The notes beneath the pieces were generated by a model. That model ran no database searches. It was given only the letters and a program-made list of their open reading frames with translations, and was not told the DNA's origin. From Petrolisthes cinctipes (Eukaryota > Arthropoda > Malacostraca > Decapoda > Porcellanidae): DNA of 64,000 nt. Of this stretch, positions 48,001 to 62,700 are shown in pieces; positions within the stretch are counted from its first letter, which is position 1, and each line of letters starts with the position of its first letter. Made by a program: the position numbers and the translations under genes. Location: positions 2,046,001 to 2,110,000 of the forward strand of contig JAWQEG010000710.1 in assembly GCA_033782935.1 (NCBI GenBank). The letters are read 5' to 3'.

Positions 48001-51000
48001 CATGGGGTGTTGGTAGTCATTAGAGTGTTTGGACTATAAATATCAACACAACAGTCATTCATGGGGTTTTGGGTGTTTGGATCTCTATGCAGTGCTTGGA
48101 CTGTAAATATCAATAGTCAATCATGGGGTGGTGGGTTTCTGGGTGTCATTACAGTGTTTGGACTGTAAATATCAACAGTGAGTCATAGGGTGGTGGGTGT
48201 GTGGGTGTCATTACAGTGTTTTGATTGTAAATATCAACAGTCATTAATAGGGTGGTGGGTGTCATTAGAGTTCTTGGACTGTAAATATCAACAGTCATTC
48301 ATGGGGTGGTGAGTGTGTGGGTGTCATTACAGTGCTTAGACTGTAAATATCAATAGTCATTCATGGGGTGATGTGTTTAAGGGTGTTATTACAGTGCTTA
48401 GACTGTATATATCAACAGTCATTCATGGGGTGGTGAATGTGTGGGTGTCATTACATTGCTTGGACTGTAAATTTCAAGTCATTCATGGGACAGTGGGTGT
48501 CTGTGTGTCATTAGTGCTTGGACTGTGAATATTAACAGTTATTCATGGGGTTATGGGTGGCATTACAGTGCTTAGACTCTAATATCAACAGTCATTCATA
48601 GGGTGATGGGTGTGTGGGTGTCATTTAGTGCTTGGACTGTAAATATAAACAGTTATTCATGGGGATGTGGGTGTTTGGGTGTCTATGCAGTGCTTGGACT
48701 GTAAATATCAACAGTCAATCATGGAGTGGTGGGTGTGTGGGTGTCATTAGAGTGCTTGGACTGTAAATATTAACAGTCATTCATGGGGTGGTGGGTGTGT
48801 GGGTGTCATTACAGTGTTTTGACTGTAAATATTAACAGTCATTCATATGGTGTTGGGTGTCATTACAGTGCTTGGACTGTAAATATCAACAGCTACTCAA
48901 GGGGTGGTAGGTGTCTGGGTGTCATGACACTGCTTGGACTGTAAATATCAACAGTCATTCATGGGGTGGTGAGTGTGTGGGTGTTATTACAGTTCTTGGA
49001 CTGTATATATCAACCATCATTCATTGGTTGGTGGATGTGTGGGTGTCATTACAGTGCTCAGACTGTAAATATTATTAGTCATTCATTGGGTGGTGGGTGT
49101 GTGGATGTCATTACAGTTCTTGTACTAAAAATATCAACAGTCATTCATGGGGTGGTGAGTGTGTGGGTTTTATTACAGTTCTTGGACTGTAAATATCAAC
49201 CATCATTCATTGGGTGGTGGGTGTGTGTGTGACATTACAGTGCTTGGACTGTAAATATTAACAGTTATTCAAGGGGTGGTGGGTGTGTGGATGTCATTAC
49301 AGTGCTCGGACTGAAAATATTAATTGTCATTTATAGAGTGGTGGGTGTGTGGGTGTTATTACAGTGGTTGGACTGTAAATATCAACAGTCATTTATAAAG
49401 TGCTGGGTGTGTGAGTGTCATCACAGAGCTTGGATTTTAAATATCAACAGTCATTAATGGAGTGGTGGGTGTGTGGGTGTCATTACAGTGCTTGGACTGT
49501 AAATATCAACAGTCATTTATGGGGTGGTGGGGATGTGGGTGTCATTACAGTTCTTGGACTGTAAATATCAACAGTCATTCATGGGGTGGTGCGTGTATTG
49601 GTGTCATGACAGTGCTTGGACTGTAAATATCAACAGTCATTCATGGGGTGTTAAGTGTGTGGGTGTCATTACAGTTCTTGGACTATAAATATCAGCCCTT
49701 ATTCATTAGGTGGTGTGTTTGTGGGTGTCATTACAGTGCTCAGACTGTAAATATCAACAGTCATTCATGGGGTGGTGGGTGTGTGGGTGTCATTACAGTG
49801 CTTGGACTATAAATATTAACCGTCATTTATGGAATTGTGGGTGTGTGAGTGTCATTACAGTGCGTGGACTGTAAATATCGTCAGTAATTAATGGGGTTGT
49901 GGGTGTGTAGGTGTCATTACAGTGCTTGGACTGTAAATATCAAAATTCCTTCTTGGGGAGGTGGGTGTGTGGGTATCATTACAGTGCTTAGACTGTAAAT
50001 ATCAACAGTCATTTATGAGGTGGTGGGTGTGTGGCTGTCATTATTGTGCTTGGACTGTAAATATCAACAGTCAATCATAGTGTGGTGGGTATGTGGGTGT
50101 CATTACAGTTCTTGGACTGTAAATATCAACAGTCCTTTATGGGTTGGTGGGTGTGTGGGTGTCATTACAGTGCTTAGACTGTAAATATCAACACCTATTT
50201 ATTGGGTGGTGGGTGTGAGGGTGTCATTACAGTGCTTGGACTGCAAATATAAACAGTCATTCAAGGGGTGGTGGGTGTGGGGGTGTCATTACAGTGTATT
50301 AACTATAAATAATAACATTCATTTATTGGGAGGTGGGTTTTCATTAGAGTGCTTGGACTGTAAATATCAACAGTTATTCATGGGGTGGTGCATGTGTGGG
50401 TGTCATGACAGTGCTTGGACTGTAAATATCAACAGTCATTCATGGGGTGGTGAGTGTGTTGGTGTCATTACAGTTCCTGGACTGTAAATATAAACCATCA
50501 TTCATAAGGTGGTGGGTTTTTGGATGTCATTATAGTGCTTGGACTAAAATTATCAACAGTCATTCTTAGGGTGGTAGGTGTTTGAGTGTCATTACAGTGC
50601 TTGGCCTATAAATATTAACCATCATTTATGGGGTGGTGGGTTTGTGGGTGTCATTACAGTAGCTTGGACTGTAAATATCAACAGTCATTTATAGGGTGGT
50701 GGGTGTTTGAGTGTCATTACAGAGCTTGGACTGTAAATATCAACAGACATTTATAGGGTGGTGGGTGTGTGGCTGTCATTACAGTGCTTGGACTGTAAAT
50801 ATCAACAGTCAATCATGGGGTGGTGGGTGTGTGGGTGTCATTACAGTGCTTTGACTGTAAATATCAACAGTCATTCATGGGGTGGTTTGTGTGTGGGTGT
50901 CATTACAGTGTTTTGATTGTAAATATCAACAGTCATTAATAAGGTGGTGGGTGTCATTAGAGTGCTTGCCCTGTAAATATCAACAGTCATTCATGGGGTG

Positions 51001-53700
51001 GTGGGTGTTGGGGTGGCATTAAAGGGCTTTGACTGTAAATATCAACAGTCATTCATGGGGTGGTGGGGGGGAGGGTGTCATTACAGTGCTTGGACTGTGA
51101 ATATCAAAAGTCATTCATGTGGTTGTGTGTGTGTAGGTGTCATTACAGTGCTTAGACTGTAAGTATCAACAGTCATTTACGGGGTGGTGGGTGTGTGGTT
51201 GTCATTACAGTGCTTGGACTATAAATATTAAGTCATTCATGGTGTGGTGGGTGTGTGTGTGTGTCATTAGTGCTTGGACTGTAAACGTCAACAGTCATTC
51301 ATGGGATGTTTTTAGTCATTAGAGTGTTTGGACTATAAATATCAACAGTCATTCATGGGGTTTTGGGTGTTTGGGTGTCTATGCAGTGCTGGGACTGTAA
51401 ATATCAACAGTCAATCATGGGGTGGTTGGTTTCTGGGTGTCATTACAGTGTTTGGACTGTAAATATCAACAGTGAGTCATGGGGTGGTGGGTGTGTGGGT
51501 GTCATTACAGTGTTTTGATTGTAAATATCAACAGTCATTAATAGGGTGGTGGGTGTCATTAGAGTTCTTGGACTGTAAATATCAACAGTCATTCATGGGG
51601 TGGTGAGTGTGTGGGTGTCATTACAGTGCTTAGACTGTAAATATCAATAGTCATTCATGGGGTGGTGGGTGTGAGGGTGTTATTACAGTGCTTAGACTGT
51701 ATATATCAACAATCATTCATGGTGTCGTGGGTGTGTGGGTGTCATTATAGTGTTTGGACTGTAAATATCAACAGTCATTCATGGGGTGGTGAATGTGTGG
51801 GTGTCATTACATTGCTTGGACTGTAAATATCAAGTCATTCATGGGATGGTGGGTGTCTGTGTGTCATTAGTGCTTGGACTGTGAATATTAACAGTTATTC
51901 ATGGGGTTGTGGGTGGCATTACAGTGCTTAGACTCTAATATCAACAGTCATTCATGGGGTGATGGGTGTGTGGGTGTCATTACAGTGCTTGGACTGTAAA
52001 TATAAACAGTTATTTATGGGGATGTGGGTGTTTGGGTGTCTATGCAGTGCTTGGACTGTAAATATCAACAGTCAATCATGGAGTGGTGGGTGTGTGGGTG
52101 TCATTAGAGTGCTTGGACTGTAAATATTAACAGTCATTCATGGGGTGGTAGGTGTGTGGGTGTCATTACAGTGTTTAGACTGTAAATATCAACAGTCATT
52201 CATGAGGTGGTGCATGTATTGGTGTCATGACAGTGCTTGGACCGTAAATATCAACAGTCATTCATGGGGTGGTAAGTGTGTTGATGTCATTACAGTTCTT
52301 GGACTATAAATATCAACCCTTATTCATTAGGTGGTGTGTTTGCGGGTGTCATTACAGTGCTCAGACTGTAAATGTTAACAGTCATTCATGAGGTGGTGGG
52401 TGTGTGGATGTCATTACAGTGCTTAGACTGTAAATATCAACAGTCATTCATGGAGTGGTGGGTGTGTGGGTGTCATTACAGTGCTTGGACTATAAATATT
52501 AACCGTCATTTATGGGGTTGTGGGTGTGTGGGTGTCATTACAGTGCATGGACTGTAAATATCGTCGGTAATTAATGGGGTTGTGGGTGTGTAGGTGTCAT
52601 TACAATGCTTGGACTGTAAATATCAAAGTTCCTTCTTGGGGTGGTGGGTGTGTGGGTATCATTACAGTGCTTAGACTGTAAATATCAACAGTCATTTATG
52701 GGGTGGTGGGTGTGTGGCTGTCATTATTGTGCTTGTACTGTAAATATCAACAGTCAATCATAGTGTGGTGGGTATGTGGGTGTCATTACAGTTCTTGGAC
52801 TGTAAATATCAAGAGTCCTTTATGGGTTGGTTGGTGTGTGGGTGTCATTACAGTGCTTAGACTGTAAATATCAACAGCCATTTATTGGGTGGTGGGTGTG
52901 AGGGTGCCATTACACTGCTTGGACTGTAAATATAAACAGTCATTCATGGGGTGGTGGGTGTGGGGGTGTCATTACAGTGTTTTAACTATATATAATAACA
53001 TTCATTTATTGGGTGGAGGGTTTTCATTAGAGTGTTTGGACTGTAAATATCAACAGTTATTCATGGGGTGGTGCATGTTTTTGTGTCATGACAGTGCTTG
53101 GACTGTAAATATCAACAGTCATTCATGGGGTGGTGGGTGTGTGGGTGTCATTACAGTGTTTTGATTGTAAATATCAACAGTCATTAATAAGGTGGTGGGT
53201 GTCATTAGAGTGCTTGCCCTGTAAATATCAACAGTCATTCATGGGGTGGTGGGGGTGAAAGTGTCATTACAGTGCTTGGACTGTAAATATCAAAAGTCAT
53301 TCATGGGGTTGTGTGTGTGTAGGTGTCATTACAGTGCTTAGACTGTAAGTATCAACAGTTATTTACAGGGTGGTGGGTGTGTGGCTGTCATTATAGTGCT
53401 TGGACTGTAAATATCAACAGTCAATCATGGGGTGGTGGGTATGTGGGTGTCATTACAGTGCTTGGACTGTAAATATCAACAGTCATTCATGGGGTGGTGG
53501 GTGTGTGGGTGTCATTACAGTGTTTTTATTGTAAATAACAACAGTCATTTATAAGGTGGTGGGTGTCATTAGAGTGCTAGGACTGTAAATATCGACAGTC
53601 ATTCATGGAGTGGTGGGTGTGTTGGTGTCATTACAGCGCTTGGACTGTAAATATCAACCATAATGCATGGGGTGGTGGGTGTGGGGCGTCATTACAGTGC
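48001..53700 (+). repeat. Higher-order repeat, 2.6-3.3 kb offsets
   Basis: About 48.0-49.0 kb matches 51.3-52.2 kb. The CAGTGAGTCAT monomer recurs at 48175 and 51469 (offset 3294), and the GTGTCTATGCAGTGCT monomer also recurs. About 49.6-51.0 kb matches 52.2-53.3 kb (TAAGTGTGT at 49652 and 52273, offset 2621). The copies are clearly more diverged than those after 53.7 kb. A monomer reading TTGGCCTATAAATATTAACC near 50.6 kb looks like the ancestor of a diagnostic variant in the next block. Confidence 0.6.
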
Positions 53701-56700
53701 TTTGACTGTAAATATCAACAGTCATTCATGGGGTGGTGGGGGTGAGGGTGTCATTACAGTTCTTGGACTATAAATATCAACCATCATTCATTAGGTGGTG
53801 GGTTTGTGGGTGTCATTACAGGGCTTAGACTGTAAATATTAACAGTCATTCATGGGGTGGTGTATGTGTGGATGTCATTACAGTGCTTAGACTGAAAATA
53901 TCAACAGTCATTCATGGGGTTGTGGATGTGTGGTTGTCATTACTGTGCTTGGACTATAAATATAAACCGTCATTTATGGGGTTGTGGGTGTGTGGGTGTC
54001 ATTACAGTTCTTGGACTGTAAATATCAACAGTCATACATAGTGTGGTGGGTGTGTAAGTGTGATTACAGAGCTTGGACTGTAAATAGTCATTCATGGGGT
54101 TGTGTATGTGTAGGTGTCATTACAGTGCTTACACTGTAAATATCAACAGTCATTTTTTGGGTGGGGGGTTTGTAGGTGTCATTACAGTGCGTGGACTGTA
54201 AATATCAAAATTCATTCTTGGGGTGGTGGGTGTGTGGGTATCATTACAGGTCTTAGACTGTAAATATCAACAGTCATTTATCGGGTGGTGGGTGTGTGGC
54301 GGTCATTATAGTGCTTGGACTGTAAATATCAACAGTCAATCATGGTGTGGTGGGTATGTGGGTGTCATTACAGTGCTTGGACTGTAAATATCAACAGTCC
54401 TTCATGGGTTGGTGGGTGTGTGGGTGTCATTACAGTGTTTTAACTATAAATATCAACATTCATTTATTTGGTGGTGGGTTTTCATTAGAGTGCTTGGACT
54501 GTAAATATCAACAGTCATTCATGGGGTGGTGCATGTGTAGGTGTCATGACAGTGCATTGACTGTAAATATCAACAGTCATTCTTGGGGTGGTGGGTGTGT
54601 GGGTGTCATTACAGTCCTGCTTGGCCTATAAATATTTAGCATCATTTATGGAGTGGTGGGTGTGTGGGTGTCATTACAGTGCTTGGACTATAAATATCAA
54701 CAGTCATTCATAGGGTGGAGGGTGTTTGAGTGTCATTACAGAGCTTGCACTGTAAATATCAACAGTCATTTATGGGGTGGTGAGTGTGTGGCTGTCATTA
54801 CAGTGCTTGGACTGTAAATATCAAAAGTCAATCATGGGTTTGTGGGTGTGTGGGTGTCATTACAGTGCTTTGACTGTAAAAATCAACAGTCATTCATGGG
54901 GTGATGGGTGTGTGGGTGTCATTACAGTGTTTTGATTGTGAATGTCAACAGTCATTAATAAGGTGGTGGGTGTCATTAGAGTGCTTGGACTGTAAATATT
55001 AACAGTCATTCATGGGGTGGTTGGTGTGGGGGTGTCATTACAGTGCTTTGACTGTAAATATCAACAGTCATTCATGGGGTGGTGGGGGTGACGGTGTCAT
55101 TACAGTGCTTGGACTGTAATATCAACAGTCATTCATGGGGTGGTGGGTATGTGGGTGTCATTATAGTGCTTGAACTGTAAATATCAAGTCATTAATAGGT
55201 TGGTGGGTGTGTGAGTGTCATTACAGAGTTTGGACTGAAAATATCAACAGTCATTCATGGGGTGGTGGGTGTGTAGGTGTCATTACAGTGCTTGGACTGT
55301 AAATATCAAAAGTTATTCTTGGGGTGGTCGGTGTGTGGGTGTCATTACAGTTTTTAGACTGTAAATATCAACAGTCATTTATGAAGTGGTGGGCGTGTGG
55401 CTGTCAGTACAGTGCTTGGACTGTAAATATCAACAGTCAATTATAGGGTGGTGGATGTGTGGGTGTTATTACAGTGCTTTGACTGTAAATATCAACAGTC
55501 ATTCGTGGGGTGGTGGGTGTGTGGGTGTCATTACAGTCTTTTGATTGTAAATATCAACAGTCATTTATAAGGTGGTGGGTGTCATTAGAGTGCTTGGACG
55601 GTAAATATCAACAGTCATTCAGGGGGTGGTGGGTATTGGGGTGTCATTACAGGGCTTTGACTGTAAATATCAACAGTCATTCATGAGGTGGTGTGGGTGA
55701 GGGTGTCATTACAGTGCTTGGACTGAAAATATCAACAGTCATTCATGGGGTTGTGTGTGTGTAGGTGTCATTACAGTGCTTAGACTGTAAGTATCAACAG
55801 TCATTTACGGGGTGGTGGGTGTGTGGCTGTCATTATAGTGCTTGGACTATAAATATCAACAGTCAATCATGCGGTGGTGGGTATGTGTGTGTCATTACAG
55901 TGCTTGGACTGTAAATATCAACAGTCATTCATGGGGTGGTGGGTGTGTGGGTGTCATTACAGTGTTTTGATTGTAAATATCAACCATAATTCATGGGGTG
56001 GTGGGTGTGGGGCGTCATTACATTGCTTTGACTGTAAAATCAACAGTCATTCATGGGGTGGTGGGGGTGAGGGTGTCATTACAGTTCTTGGACTATAAAT
56101 ATCAACCATCATTCATTAGGTGGTGGGTTTGTGGGTGTCATTACAGTGCTTAGACTGTAAATATTAACAGTCATTCATGGGGTGGTGTATGTGTGGATGT
56201 CATTACAGTGCATAGACTGAAAATATCAACAGTCATTCATGGGGTGGTGGATGTGTGGTTGTCATTACTGTGCTTGGACTATAAATATAAACCGTCATTT
56301 ATGGGGTTGTGGGTGTGTGGGTGTCATTACAGTTCTTGGACTGTAAATATCAACAGTCATACATAGTGTGGTGGGTGTGTAAGTGTGATTACAGAGCTTG
56401 GACTGTAAATATCAACAGTCATTCATGGGGTTGTGTGTGTGTAGGTGTCATTACAGTGCTTACACTGTAAATATCAACAGTCATTTTTTGGGTGGGGGGT
56501 TTGTAGGTGTCATTACAGTGCGTGGACTGTAAATATCAAAATTCATTCTTGGGGTGGTGGGTGTGTGGGTATCATTACAGGTCTTAGACTGTAAATATCA
56601 ACAGTCATTTATCGGGTGGTGGGTGTGTGGCGGTCATTATAGTGCTTGGACTGTAAATATCAACAGTCAATCATGGTGTGGTGGGTATGTGGGTGTCATT

Positions 56701-59700
56701 ACAGTGCTTGGACTGTAAATATCAACAGTCCTTCATGGGTTGGTGGGTGTGTGGGTGTCATTACAGTGTTTTAACTATAAATATCAACATTCATTTATTT
56801 GGTGGTGGGTTTTCATTAGAGTGCTTGGACTGTAAATATCAACAGTCATTCATGGGGTGGTGCATGTGTAGGTGTCATGACAGTGCATTGACTGTAAATA
56901 TCAACAGTCATTCTTGGGATGGTGGGTGTGTGGGTGTCATTACAGTCCTGCTTGGCCTATAAATATTTAGCATCATTTATGGAGTGGTGGGTGTGTGGGT
57001 GTCATTACAGTGTTTGGACTATAAATATCAACAGTCATTCATAGGGTGGAGGGTGTTTGAGTGTCATTACAGAGCTTGCACTGTAAATATCAACAGTCAT
57101 TTATGGGGTGGTGGGTGTGTGGCTGTCATTACAGTGCTTGGACTGTAAATATCAACAGTCAATCATGGGGTTGTGGGTGTGTGGGTGTCATTACAGTGCT
57201 TTGACTGTAAAAATCAACAGTCATTCATGGGGTGATGGGTGTGTGGGTGTCATTACAGTGTTTTGATTGTGAATATCAACAGTCATTAATAAGGTGGTGG
57301 GTGTCATTAGAGTGCTTGGACTGTAAATATTAACAGTCATAAATGGGGTGGTTGGTGTGGGGGTGTCATTACAGTGCTTTGACTGTAAATATCAACAGTC
57401 ATTCATGGGGTGGTGGGGGTGACGGTGTCATTACAGTGCTTGGACTGTAAATATCAACAGTCATTCATGGGGTGGTGGGTATGTGGGTGTCATTATAGTG
57501 CTTGAACTGTAAATATCAAGTCATTAATAGGTTGGTGGGTGTGTGAGTGTCATTACAGAGTTTGGACTGAAAATATCAACAGTCATTCATGGGGTGGTGG
57601 GTGTGTAGGTGTCATTACAGTGCTTGGACTGTAAATATCAAAAGTTATTCTTGGGGTGGTCGGTGTGTGGGTGTCATTACAGTTTTTAGACTGTAAATAT
57701 CAACAGTCATTTATGAAGTGGTGGGTGTGTGGCTGTCAGTACAGTGCTTGGACTGTAAATATCAACAGTCAATTATAGGGTGGTGGATGTGTGGGTGTTA
57801 TTACAGTGCTTTGACTGTAAATATCAACAGTCATTCGTGGGGTGGTGGGTGTGTGGGTGTCATTACAGTCTTTTGATTGTAAATATCAACAGTCATTTAT
57901 AAGGTGGTGGGTGTCATTAGAGTGCTTGAACGGTAAATATCAACAGTCATTCAGGGGGTGGTGGGTAATGGGGTGTCATTACAGGGCTTTGACTGTAAAT
58001 ATCAACAGTCATTCATGAGGTGGTGTGGGTGAGGGTGTCATTACAGTGCTTGGACTGAAAATATCAACAGTCATTCATGGGGTTGTGTGTGTGTAGGTGT
58101 CATTACAGTGCTTAGACTGTAAGTATCAACAGTCATTTACGGGGTGGTGGGTGTGTGGCTGTCATTATAGTGCTTGGACTATAAATATCAACAGTCAATC
58201 ATGCGGTGGTGGGTATGTGGGTGTCATTACAGTGCTTTGACTGTAAAATCAACAGTCATTCATGGGGTGGTGGGGGTGAGGTTGTCATTACAGTTCTTGG
58301 ACTATAAATATCAACCATCATTCATTAGGTGGTGGGTTTGTGGGTGTCATTACAGTGCTTAGACTGTAAATATTAACAGTCATTCATGGGGTGGTGTATG
58401 TGTGGATGTCATTACAGTGCATAGACTGAAAATATCAACAGTCATTCATGGGGTGGTGGATGTGTGGTTGTCATTACTGTGCTTGGACTATAAATATAAA
58501 CAGTCATTTATGGGGTTGTGGGTGTGTGGGTGTCATTACAGTTCTTGGACTGTAAATATCAACAGTCATACATAGTGTGGTGGGTGTGTAAGTGTGATTA
58601 CAGAGCTTGGACTGTAAATATCAACAGTCATTCATGGGGATGTGTGTGTGTAGGTGTCATTACAGTGCTTACACTGTAAATATCAACAGTCATTTTTTGG
58701 GTGGGGGGTTTGTAGGTGTCATTACAGTGCGTGGACTGTAAATATCAAAATTCATTCTTGGGGTGATGGGTGTGTGGGTATCATTACAGGTCTTAGACTG
58801 TAAATATCAACAGTCATTTATCGGGTGGTGGGTGTGTGGCGGTCATTATAGTGCTTGGACTGTAAATATCAACAGTCAATCATGGTGTGGTGGGTATGTG
58901 GGTGTCATTACAGTGCTTGGACTGTAAATATCAACAGTCCTTCATGGGTTGGTGGGTGTGTGGGTGTCATTACAGTGTTTTAACTATAAATATCAACATT
59001 CATTTATTTGGTGGTGGGTTTTCATTAGAGTGCTTGGACTGTAAATATCAACAGTCATTCATAGGGTGGTGCATGTGTATGTGTCATGACAGTGCATTGA
59101 CTGTAAATATCAACAGTCATTCTTGGGGTGGTGGGTGTGTGGGTGTCATTACAGTCCTGCTTGGCCTATAAATATTTAGCATCATTTATGGAGTGGTGGG
59201 TGTGTGGGTGTCATTACAGTGCTTGGACTATAAATATCAACAGTCATTCATGGGGTGGAGGGTGTTTGAGTGTCATTACAGAGCTTGCACTGTAAATATC
59301 AACAGTCATTTATGGGGTGGTGGGTGTGTGGCTGTCATTACAGTGCTTGGACTGTAAATATCAACAGTCAATCATGGGGTTGTGGGTGTGTGGGTGTCAT
59401 TACAGTGTTTTGACTGTAAAAATCAACAGTCATTCATGGGGTGATGGGTGTGTGGGTGTCATTACAGTGTTTTGATTGTGAATATCAACAGTCATTAATA
59501 AGGTGGTGGGTGTCATTAGAGTGCTTGGACTGTAAATATTAACAGTCATTCATGGGGTGGTTGGTGTGGGGGTGTCATTACAGTGCTTTGACTGTAAATA
59601 TCAACAGTCATTCATGGGGTGGTGGGGGTGACGCTGTCATTACAGTGCTTGGACTGTAAATATCAACAGTCATTCATGGGGTGGTGGGTATGTGGGTTTC

Positions 59701-62700
59701 ATTATAGTGCTTGAACTGTAAATATCAAGTCATTAATAGGTTGGTGGGTGTGTGAGTGTCATTACAGAGTTTGGACTGAAAATATCAACAGTCATTCATG
59801 GGGTGGTGGGTGTGTAGGTGTCATTACAGTGCTTGGACTGTAAATATCAAAAGTCATTCTTGGGGTGGTCGGTGTGTGGGTGTCATTACAGTTTTTAGAC
59901 TGTAAATATCAACAGTCATTTATGAAGTGGTGGGTGTGTGGCTGTCACTACAGTGCTTGGACTGTAAATATCAACAGTCAATTATAGGGTGGTGGATGTG
60001 TGGGTGTCATTACAGTGCTTTGACTGTAAATATCAACAGTCATTCGTGGGGTGGTGGGTGTGTGGGTGTTATTACAGTCTTTTGATTGTAAATATCAACA
60101 GTCATTTTTAAGGTGGTGGGTGTCATTAGAGTGCTTGGATGGTAAATATCAACAGTCATTCAGGGGGTGGTGGGTATTGGGGTGTCATTACAGGGCTTTG
60201 ACTGTAAATATCAACAGTCATTCATGGGGTGGTGTGGGTGAGGGTGTTATTACAGTGCTTGGACTGTAAATATCAACAGTCATTCATGGGGTTGTGTTTG
60301 TGTAGGTGTCATTACAGTGCTTAGACTGTAAGTATCAACAGTCATTTACGGGGTGGTGGGTGTGTGGCTGTCATTATAGTGCTTGGACTGTAAATATCAA
60401 CATTCAAACATGGGGTGTTGGGTATGTGGGTGTCATTACAGTGCTTGGACTGTAAATATCAACAGTCATTCATGGGGTGGTGGGTGTGTGGGTGTCATTA
60501 CAGTGCTTACACTGTAAATATCAACAGTCATTCATAGGGTGGTGGGTGTGTGGTTGTCATTACTGTGCTTGGACTATAAATATAAACCGTCATTTATGGG
60601 GTTGTGGGTGTGTGGGTGTCATTACAGTTCTTAGACTGTAAATATCAACAGTCATACATTGGGTGGTGGGTGTGTAAGTGTCATTACACAGCTTGGACTG
60701 TAAATATCAACAGTCATTCATGTGGTTGTGTGTGTGTAGGTGTCATTACAGTGCTTACACTGTAAATATCAACAGTCATTTTTTGGGTGGGGGGTTTGTA
60801 GGTGTCATTACAGTGCGTGGACTGTAAATATCAAAATTCATTCTTGGGGTGGTGGGTGTGTGGGTATCATTACAGGTCTTAGACTGTAAATATCAACAGT
60901 CATTTATCGGGTGTTGGGTGTGTGGCGGTCATTATAGTTCTTGGATTGTAAATATCAACAGTCAATCATGGTGTGGTGGTTATGTGGGTGTCATTACAGT
61001 GCTTGGACTGTAAATATCAGCAGTCCTTCATGGGTTGGTGGGTGTGTGGGTGTCATTACAGTGTTTTAACTATAAATATCAACATTCATTTATTTGGTGG
61101 TGGGTTTTCATTAGAGTGCTTGGACTGTAAATATCAACAGTCATTCATGGGGTGGTGCATGTGTAGGTGTCATGACAGTGCATTGACTGTAAATATCAAC
61201 AGTCATTCTTGGGGTGGTGGGTGTGTGGGTGTCATTACAGTGCTGCTTGGCCTATAAATATTTAGCATCATTTATGGAGTGGTGGGTGTGTGGGTGTCAT
61301 TATAGTGCTTGGACTATAAATATCAACAGTCATTCATAGGGTGGAGGGTGTTTGAGTGTCATTACAGAGCTTGCACTGTAAATATCAACAGTCATTTATG
61401 GGGTGGTGGGTGTGTGGCTGTCATTACAGTGCTTGGACTTTAAATATCAACAGTCAATCATGGGGTTGTGGGTGTGTGGGTGTCATTACAGTGCTTTGAC
61501 TGTAAAAATCAACAGTCATTCATGGGGTAATGGGTGTGTGGGTGTCATTACAGTGTTTTGATTGTGAATATCAACAGTCATTAATAAGGTGGTAAGTGTC
61601 ATTAGAGTGCTTGGACTGTAAATATTAACAGTCATTCATGGGGTGGTTGGTGTGGGGGTGTCATTACAGTGCTTTGACTGTAAATATCAACAGTCATTCA
61701 TGGGGTGGTGGAGGTGATGGAGTCATTACAGTGCTTGGACTGTAAATATCAACAGTCATTCATGGGGTGGTGGGTATGTGGGTGTCATTATAGTGCTTGA
61801 ACTGTAAATATCAAGTCATTAATAGGTTGGTGGGTGTGTGAGTGTCATTACAGAGTTTGGACTGAAAATATCAACAGTCATTCATGGGGTGGTGGGTGTG
61901 TAGGTGTCAATACAGTGCTTGGACTGTAAATATCAAAAGTCATTCTTGGGGTGGTCGGTGTGTGGGTGTCATTACAGTTTTTAGACTGTAAATATCAACA
62001 GTCATTTATGAAGTGGTGGGTGTGTGGCTGTCACTACAGTGCTTGGACTGTAAATATCAACAGTCAATTATAGGGTGGTGGATGTGTGGGTGTCATTACA
62101 GTGCTTTGACTGTAAATATCAACAGTCATTCGTGGGGTGGTGGGTGTGTGGGTGTCATTACAGTCTTTTGATTGTAAATATCAACAGTCATTTATAAGGT
62201 GGTGGGTGTCATTAGAGTGCTTGGACTGTAAATATCAACAGTCATTCAGGGGGTGGTGGGTATTGTGGTGTCATTACAGGGCTTTGACTGTAAATATCAA
62301 CAGTCATTCATGGGGTGGTGTGGGTGAGGGTGTCATTACAGTGCTTGGACTGTAAATATCAATAGTCATTCATGGGGTTGTGTGTGTGTAGGTGTCATTA
62401 CAGTGCTTAGACTGTAAGTATCAACAGTCATTTTTTGGGTGGGGGGTGTGTGGGTGTCATTACAGTGTTTTGATTGTAAATATCAACCATAATGCATGGG
62501 GTGGTGGGTTTGGGGCGTCATTACATTGTTTTGACTGTAAAATCAACAGTCATTCATGGGGTGGTGGGGGTGAGGGTGTCATTACAGTTCTTGGACTATA
62601 AAGATCAACCATCATTCATTAGGTGGTGGGTTTGTGGGTGTCATTACAGTGCTTAGACTGTAAATATTAACAGTCATTCATGGGGTGGTGGGTGTGTGGA